From Craterostigma plantagineum (Eukaryota; Streptophyta; Magnoliopsida; Lamiales; Linderniaceae), in NCBI GenBank assembly GCA_027422505.1, contig JAPQWV010001084.1, positions 62,001-126,000 on the forward strand: a stretch of 64,000 nucleotides of DNA, given 5' to 3'. The translations under genes were made by a program, and so were the position numbers. The first letter of the stretch is position 1, and the number at the start of each line of letters is the position of its first letter. Below are positions 58,604-64,000 of the stretch, one piece after another. The notes beneath the pieces were generated by a model. It searched no databases. It was not told where the DNA came from and was given only the letters and a program-made list of their open reading frames with translations.

Positions 58604-59256
58604 GGGGGTTTTGTTTTGGAATGATCTCCAAAACATCACCGTAATCTTCTTGCCTCCTTATCATGACCATGTTTGTGTAGTCAATGTGATGAGTCATCAC
58701 TATAATGACAGATCACCTAGGTGATGAAAATGTAGTGATATTCTACATTTTGGATCACCCCGAAAAAGCTCGGTGATCTTTACATATGGGGTGATCTTTC
58801 AAATTGTATTTGGACAAAAACTACCCCTTAGTTAAGCATTTATACCAAATATATTCTTATTCATATTTGAAATTATATAATTAAAGTATTGAAATCTTAA
58901 AATAATCATTTAATAACTATATTGAATAATTATTCAAAAACTTATGGTTAATTCTTAAAAGATCTCGATATTAAAATAGTAATCATAATTACGTAAATAT
59001 CATCTCAATATACATATGTAATCCACATAATCAATATATATTATAGGGTTAAATATGTCATTTACGCAATATCAGCCCACACAACACCGTGATTAGACAA
59101 AAATAATATTCTAATATCACCTTGATATGTGTAAAATGAAATATCACTCCAAAACACTGGTAATGACATATCACCTTGATCTACATCACAGTGATATTCA
59201 CATTACAGTGATGTGAGTATCTCCGTGATGTTGGATCACCATAAATAAACGCCCCC
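58604..59256. mobile_element. Tourist-like MITE (PIF/Harbinger)
   Basis: The ends GGGGGTTTTGTTTTGG and (reverse complement of the right end) GGGGGCGTTTATTTATGG are imperfect inverted repeats, flanked by TTA on both sides (58601-58603, 59257-59259), the PIF/Harbinger target site. Subterminal sequence repeats 'TGATC/GATCAC' many times on both arms. 653 bp, non-coding. Confidence 0.75.
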
Positions 59257-59259
59257 TTA

Positions 59260-59846
59260 GTCTGCAATATACTTTATATATTGATTGGTGTATTTGCAAG
59301 CAATGAAAGCTCGCGTGCTGTTTGCTAGTAGTTATATTGGATACAGTGTTATCCATCATTCTATGCACTATATAATATGCAAACACCTACGAAGCTCCCT
59401 TTTTATTAAATGATAAATAATCGTATTTACTTTCATAGGATCAGTGTACACAGCTAAAGCCAACCACAAAACTAAGAATGTTAATTAATGAATGAATCTA
59501 GGGAAATTTTATTAGAAGAAAAGCACCAGTTCAACCTAAAATCTCGTTTAGTGAAGAGAAAAAAGGGGATTAAAATAGTAAAAATCGAAGGCACAAAGAA
59601 AAACAAAACGAAAACATAGTTAAATTATAATTTACCAGATTTTGTTATTTTTTTCTCCTTTTTCTTGCATGACTCGATCTGAAGATCATCACAATATAAA
59701 AGCCTTCCGAAGGATGAATCCAAAGGGATAGCATGATCCAAAAGAAATAAATAACACAAAATAACTAATAAAACTGTTAAGACTAATTAGATGGATCAAT
59801 GCGATCCCTTTGGAGTCGTCCTTTAATGGCTGAAATGCTTCACAGA

Positions 59847-59884
<38 letters not shown>

Positions 59885-61332
59885 CTTTGAGACTTGGCAA
59901 TATATAAAGGAGACTGCCGTCTAATGATATTTAGGTCTACCCTCTATTCACAAAGAAAAAGGTAATAATAATTATATGTTTTTTTTTTCAGTATCATACG
60001 CATTATACAGTTTTAATGAAAATATCAATAACGTATTTTATGGGGTACAATATTTCTTGCCCCGACAAATCAACGGAATATTATGCACTTCGCTACATTT
60101 AATGTGGTAAAATTTAATTTCATCACAGCAAGTGACTCAAGTTGTTAGAATTAATAACCATTAAACGATATAAGGACAAATCGTGACATTGAATTGGTGA
60201 GACATATGTCACGATATATTTATCGTGAAAAAATGGTTGTCTGCCTATATATGTATAGGTTCATCTCGATGTTTTCTTTATTTAATTTTTTTAGATTCCC
60301 TTGTACACTTCTCCTACAAAACCTAGCTAAATAGTTTTATATGTTTAATATTTTAACCTATCCTTACCAGTGGAAACAATAAAATTTGATCCAGGAATAT
60401 AAAGTATTATGTCTACGCTGATTTTCCTTAGTAGTATCCTTCAAAGTTCAAAGTATAAATATTTGAATTACAATTAAGACAACAAATTACTTTTAGGTAG
60501 AATACTTTTATTATCTAGCTATATCTGAATGTTCTTATATGAGCATGAAGATTTGTATTCATGACCTCTTAATTCGAGCCGTGATATCATGTTAAATGGT
60601 CACTTGACTTAAAACTTAACCTGGAAGGAAGTGTATTATATTTAGGCTTTAAATAATTTATTTACAAATTAATTCGATATAAAGAACTCGCAAATTACAA
60701 TTCACCGTTCTGCAAAACTTTAGGGATTCGATCTACTCTTGCTATTAATGCATGACCATAAACTTCACATAACCTAATAAAATATAGCGACATGTGTAAA
60801 AAGTATCCTATTTTCAGCATAAGGTAAAAATAAAATTGTTGAGCATGACATTCGTATTCATTAAAATGGGTACCGCTTGAGCTTCGACGATCACAAAAAG
60901 TCCCATAACTTGGGGAGGTGTGAATTAATAAAATTCAATATCTAAATGGTAGATTTTATTAAATTAACAAAGTTCTAAATGATGGTCGTCGCTCACGGCC
61001 CCATCCACGCTTACCTCTCCATAATTCAAGCTTTTCCTTGTTTTATCCTAATTCACAAGAAACGTAAATCATGGCATTTCTTCTTTCTTGATCATTTTTA
61101 ACGCAACTAATAATTATTCTTGTTTGTCTCATCATCATCATATCACTAATTTTATGGTAAAAAAATACGTGAAATTACCATGGCTAATCACAAGCACATA
61201 GCCATCGGAATAAAAAAAAAATGAATGAACCACTCATTACAAAACTGCAGGCGTACTATATAATTATATATGGTGGTAGGTAGGCCACTAAGACACTTAC
61301 CAAGGCCACGCAGAGATACTTGGCAAGATTAA

Positions 61333-61366
<34 letters not shown>

Positions 61367-61978
61367 TAGTATTTGATTTTTTTTTTTTTTTATCTTGATG
61401 GCGCTTATGTATGTATATATATTTAAGTTTGGTAGATATGGGAAGGAAGTGTTTTAATATAAATACATGTAAATGTGGAAGTTGTAGGAGATTAAGAAAA
61501 CTAGGGTTTTATTGCATTTCATGCGTCTTTGTTAGAAATGTCCCCCTTTTTTATACATTGAATGTAATCACAACGCAACTTTTTTGGTACCCCAAATGGT
61601 GGAGCATATATACATACATACATCAACTCAATGATTTTTTTGCTACGTGCCTTCGATGCACTATTGCTATTCAACCAACAACCGTTGTATTATTATATAT
61701 GCAGAGAATAATGAACTCGAACTTTTGTTTATATAAAAATTCGTTTATATCTTATTTACTGTTGGTAAATGTGCAATGGACCACCACAAGCTGTATTTTT
61801 GGTGTGTGTTTCATCGATTTTATGCTAAGGTTCAATTTGATGCTATTTAAGAATGTCCATTTCTACCATGTGACGCAGTTAGTAGCAGAGGACCACTGTA
61901 CTTACTTATAATAGACCATCCATTTTTTATTTTATTTTATTTGATTAGAAATAAAAGGGGATATCACTAAAATGGTTT
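59260..61978. other. intergenic spacer with microsatellites
   Basis: AT-rich sequence containing a (GA)16 run (59851-59882) and a TA run (about 61342-61366). A 166-codon + strand frame at 61411-61911 has no recognisable family and AT-driven composition, so it is not called as a gene. Confidence 0.55.
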
Positions 61979-62651
61979 GGAAAATTATAAAAAGGGTCAC
62001 TAAGTATGCACGATTTTGGGTCGCTATGTTGTCACTTACAAAACTTGGTCACTAAGTATGTATATAGTAAAAAAAATTGGGTCACTTACCTCTTTTTTTC
62101 TTATTATATACATACTTAGTGACCTAGTTTTGTAACTAGGTACCCAATTTTGTTACTAGGTAAAACCTTTTTAAATTAATAACAGTAGGGCCTAAATCTT
62201 ATTAATTTAAAGAGATATTAATATATTGATAAATTAATATTTATTAATTAAAGATAAATGTTCTGAATTCAACTATCGATCGGTCCATGCCAATGGCAGA
62301 CTGAATCAAATGAGAATATAAATGGGTATATATCTTCATATTACATACAATTAAATCTTGTACGATAATTTATCAATACTAATATTCATGATTTTATCTG
62401 TTAAAATGCTCATGAATATTTTATAATTGTAATACTTAGCAAATTAATAATATTTTATAGTTGTAATATTTATGAATTATTAATTTAGAACGTTAATGGG
62501 ACTTAATGTTTATAAAGTGATTTTCTAAAAATATTATTATCTAATTTATCGAATTTGATGATTTTTTATAAAGGCCCGTGTCGGACCAGAAGATTATATT
62601 ATTTAGAGAGTTTAGTAATTTATAGAGTATTTATAGAGGTTTTATATGTTT

Positions 62652-62689
<38 letters not shown>

Positions 62690-63260
62690 CTAGTGACCTA
62701 ATAGTGTAACTGGCAAACACAATGACCCAAAACAAAAAACTGTATACTTAGTGACTAGGGTTGTCAATGGGGCGGGGATCCCCCGTCCCCGCGGGGATCC
62801 GCCCCGAATAGGGCGGGGAATCCCCGCTATTCTACCCGCGGGGCGGGGACGGGGGAACATTTTTCCCCGCGGATATCCCCGCCCCGTTCCCCGCCCCGTC
62901 CTCGATAATAAAATAAATATATATTATATCAATAAATATTATTATATGATAAATAATATTAAAATATACTTTCAAAATATTAAAATAAATATAAATATGA
63001 TTAAAATATAGCTTAAATAATATAAATAATATTAAATATATTTAAATAAAAACTAATAAAAAAATATAGTTTAAATTATATAAAATAATATAAACTGAAT
63101 TTTTTTTTCTAAAATACTGACGGGGCGGGGAATCCCCGCGGGGACGGGGACGGGGACGATTTCGTCCCGTTTGCCTCGCGGGGACGGGGACGGAGATTGG
63201 ATCCGCCCCGAACCCACCCCCGTTGACAACCCTATTAGTGACCCGTTTTATAATTTTTCC
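61979..63260. mobile_element. longer GTCACTAAGTATAC-family element (host of a nested insertion)
   Basis: The ends GGAAAATTATAAAA (61979) and TTTTATAATTTTTCC (to 63260) match the ends of the foldback element at 23001-23408, and both carry GTCACTAAGTAT-type repeats just inside. Flanks AAAATGGTTT and AAAATGTTTT form an imperfect 9-10 bp target duplication, which suggests a Mutator-like origin. The interior is AT-rich, with a TA run near 62650-62690. Confidence 0.6.
62756..63234. mobile_element. hAT-type MITE with GC-rich arms, nested insertion
   Basis: Perfect 12-bp terminal inverted repeats TAGGGTTGTCAA and TTGACAACCCTA, flanked by a perfect 8-bp duplication TTAGTGAC (62748-62755 and 63235-63242). 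The 479-bp element has about 140 bp GC-rich arms built of GGGGCGGGG/CCCCGCCCC and GGGGACGGGGACGGGG motifs around an extremely AT-rich core. No coding sequence. Its target, TTAGTGAC, is part of the outer foldback element. Confidence 0.93.
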
Positions 63261-63699
63261 AAAATGTTTTCATACGATGATTAAGGATTCTAAGTTTTAC
63301 AAGAAAAGTCCATTATAAAATACTTAATGGGCTCAATCATTCTAAAGGCCCAAACTTCTTTGGCTTTAAAGAAAGCCCAATAAATAAATAATAGTAAATG
63401 GCGGAAAAGCGGTTGCATTGCAGCTGCCATAAATGTAGGGCCCGCATGCCATAACCAACGCTTCGTCTTTAATTTCCCATAAAACCCTTAAACCTTCTCA
63501 GATAACTGGCAAACATGTCGCTCCCAGGGTTAAAATCGTCACTGCATACGGAAAATTAAAAGAAAAGGAAAAAGAATAATAAAAAAAAAAAAAAAAAACA
63601 CACAGCCTGCTCTGTTCTTTTCCTCTTCCCTAATTTTCAAAAACCATCCAACTACTTCAGTTACAATAACAGAGGCGTCCTATTATTAGGTGCCTACGA
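63261..63699. other. MYB gene upstream region
   Basis: AT-rich spacer leading to a pyrimidine-rich leader (TCTGTTCTTTTCCTCTTCCC, about 63610). An A-run lies at about 63580-63598. No separate gene seen. Confidence 0.6.
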
Positions 63700-63990
63700 T
63701 GGATCCGAAGGATGTGAAAGTCGAAGAGGACGGTTTCTCTGTTGCCGAAGACGACGGTGGAGATAAGAAGGAGGTCGCCGGAGAGAAGAAGGGCGGCGGT
63801 TGGAAACGGAGGTAAGGTGCGGGGCAGTTGGTCGGCGCACGAGGATGCTTTGCTGACCGATTTGGTGAGTAAGTTTGGCGCGAGGAATTGGACTCTGATT
63901 GCGAGTGGGTTCCAGGGAGGTCTGGGAAGTCTTGTCGCTTGAGGTGGTGTAACCAGCTAGACCCTTTCGTCAAGCGCAAGCCTTTTACCG
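63700..63990 (+). pseudogene. R2R3-MYB transcription factor, first exon, frame-broken and cut by the window edge
   Basis: ATG at 63700 opens an acidic N-terminus (MDPKDVKVEEDGFSVAEDDG) that ends at TAA 63813-63815. The R2 MYB repeat lies in another frame: GNGGKVRGSWSAHEDALL, VSKFGARNWTLIASG. It is broken again just before the recognition helix, where the family reads PGRSGKSCRLRWCNQL. That helix and DPFVKRKPF are present in the third frame, ending at a donor (ACCG|GTGAGT). Two changes are needed to join them: one extra base near 63800 and one missing base in the G3 run near 63911. The DPxxKRKPF ending points to the MYB1/MYB25/MYB109 group. R3 and the rest lie beyond the window. Decay or sequence error cannot be separated here. 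Confidence 0.7.
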
Positions 63991-64000
63991 GTGAGTGAGC

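Noticed and set aside
59851..59882. (GA)16 run as a GAGA-type regulatory element
   Set aside because: There is no gene near enough for it to be a promoter element; treated as a simple microsatellite.
61411..61911. 166-codon + strand open frame
   Set aside because: It begins with ATG but is AT-driven, rich in Tyr/Phe/Ile/Leu/Cys, has no recognisable domain and lies among repeats. Likely chance.

Overview
The window is nuclear DNA from a flowering plant, almost certainly a eudicot. Evidence: intron-rich genes with canonical plant splice sites, plant-only families (COI1 jasmonate receptor, DREB2, WOX5, EGY2, a trichome-birefringence-like acetyltransferase, CAN nuclease), AT-rich spacers and plant-type transposons. 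The species cannot be told from the sequence. No rRNA, true tRNA gene, CRISPR array or prokaryotic operon was seen. Gene models were assembled by hand from splice consensus, reading phase and remembered family sequence; every intact model closes in phase from start to stop.

Layout. 0-20 kb is gene dense: the 3' tail of an unidentified + gene (2-100); a CAN Ca2+-dependent staphylococcal-type nuclease (-); a possible small secreted peptide (+); a DREB2-type AP2/ERF factor (+); a TBL33-like wall-polysaccharide O-acetyltransferase (-); the meiotic cohesin REC8/SYN1 in 20 exons (+); a clathrin light chain with a GC-AG intron (+); and a BPP1-like microtubule-associated protein (-) carrying one frameshift. 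20-34 kb holds AT-rich spacer, a decayed CYP90A/CPD-like P450 (+) with a foldback element 32 bp from its ATG, a 204-residue membrane protein (-) and a 1,136-residue disordered nuclear-type protein (+). 33.9-39 kb is a complete, very young Ty1/copia element (identical TSDs, near-identical LTRs, intact 1,298-codon polyprotein). 40-49 kb holds a 943-bp hAT element, the chloroplast protease gene EGY2 (-, 13 exons), a SINE and WOX5 (+). 52-57.5 kb holds COI1 (+) followed by two decayed genes: a WLIM-type LIM protein (+) and an L-type lectin (-). The last 6 kb is spacer with a Tourist-like MITE and a nested hAT-in-foldback insertion, then the damaged first exon of an R2R3-MYB gene running off the right edge.

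The genes do not form a pathway cluster; this is ordinary euchromatin with unrelated neighbours. The main points for follow-up are the five broken coding regions (some with retained introns and large deletions, others only with single-base homopolymer indels), the duplicated splice acceptor in COI1 intron 2, the GC-AG intron of the clathrin light chain, and several transposon insertions datable from their target-site duplications. I found no convincing new multi-gene system.
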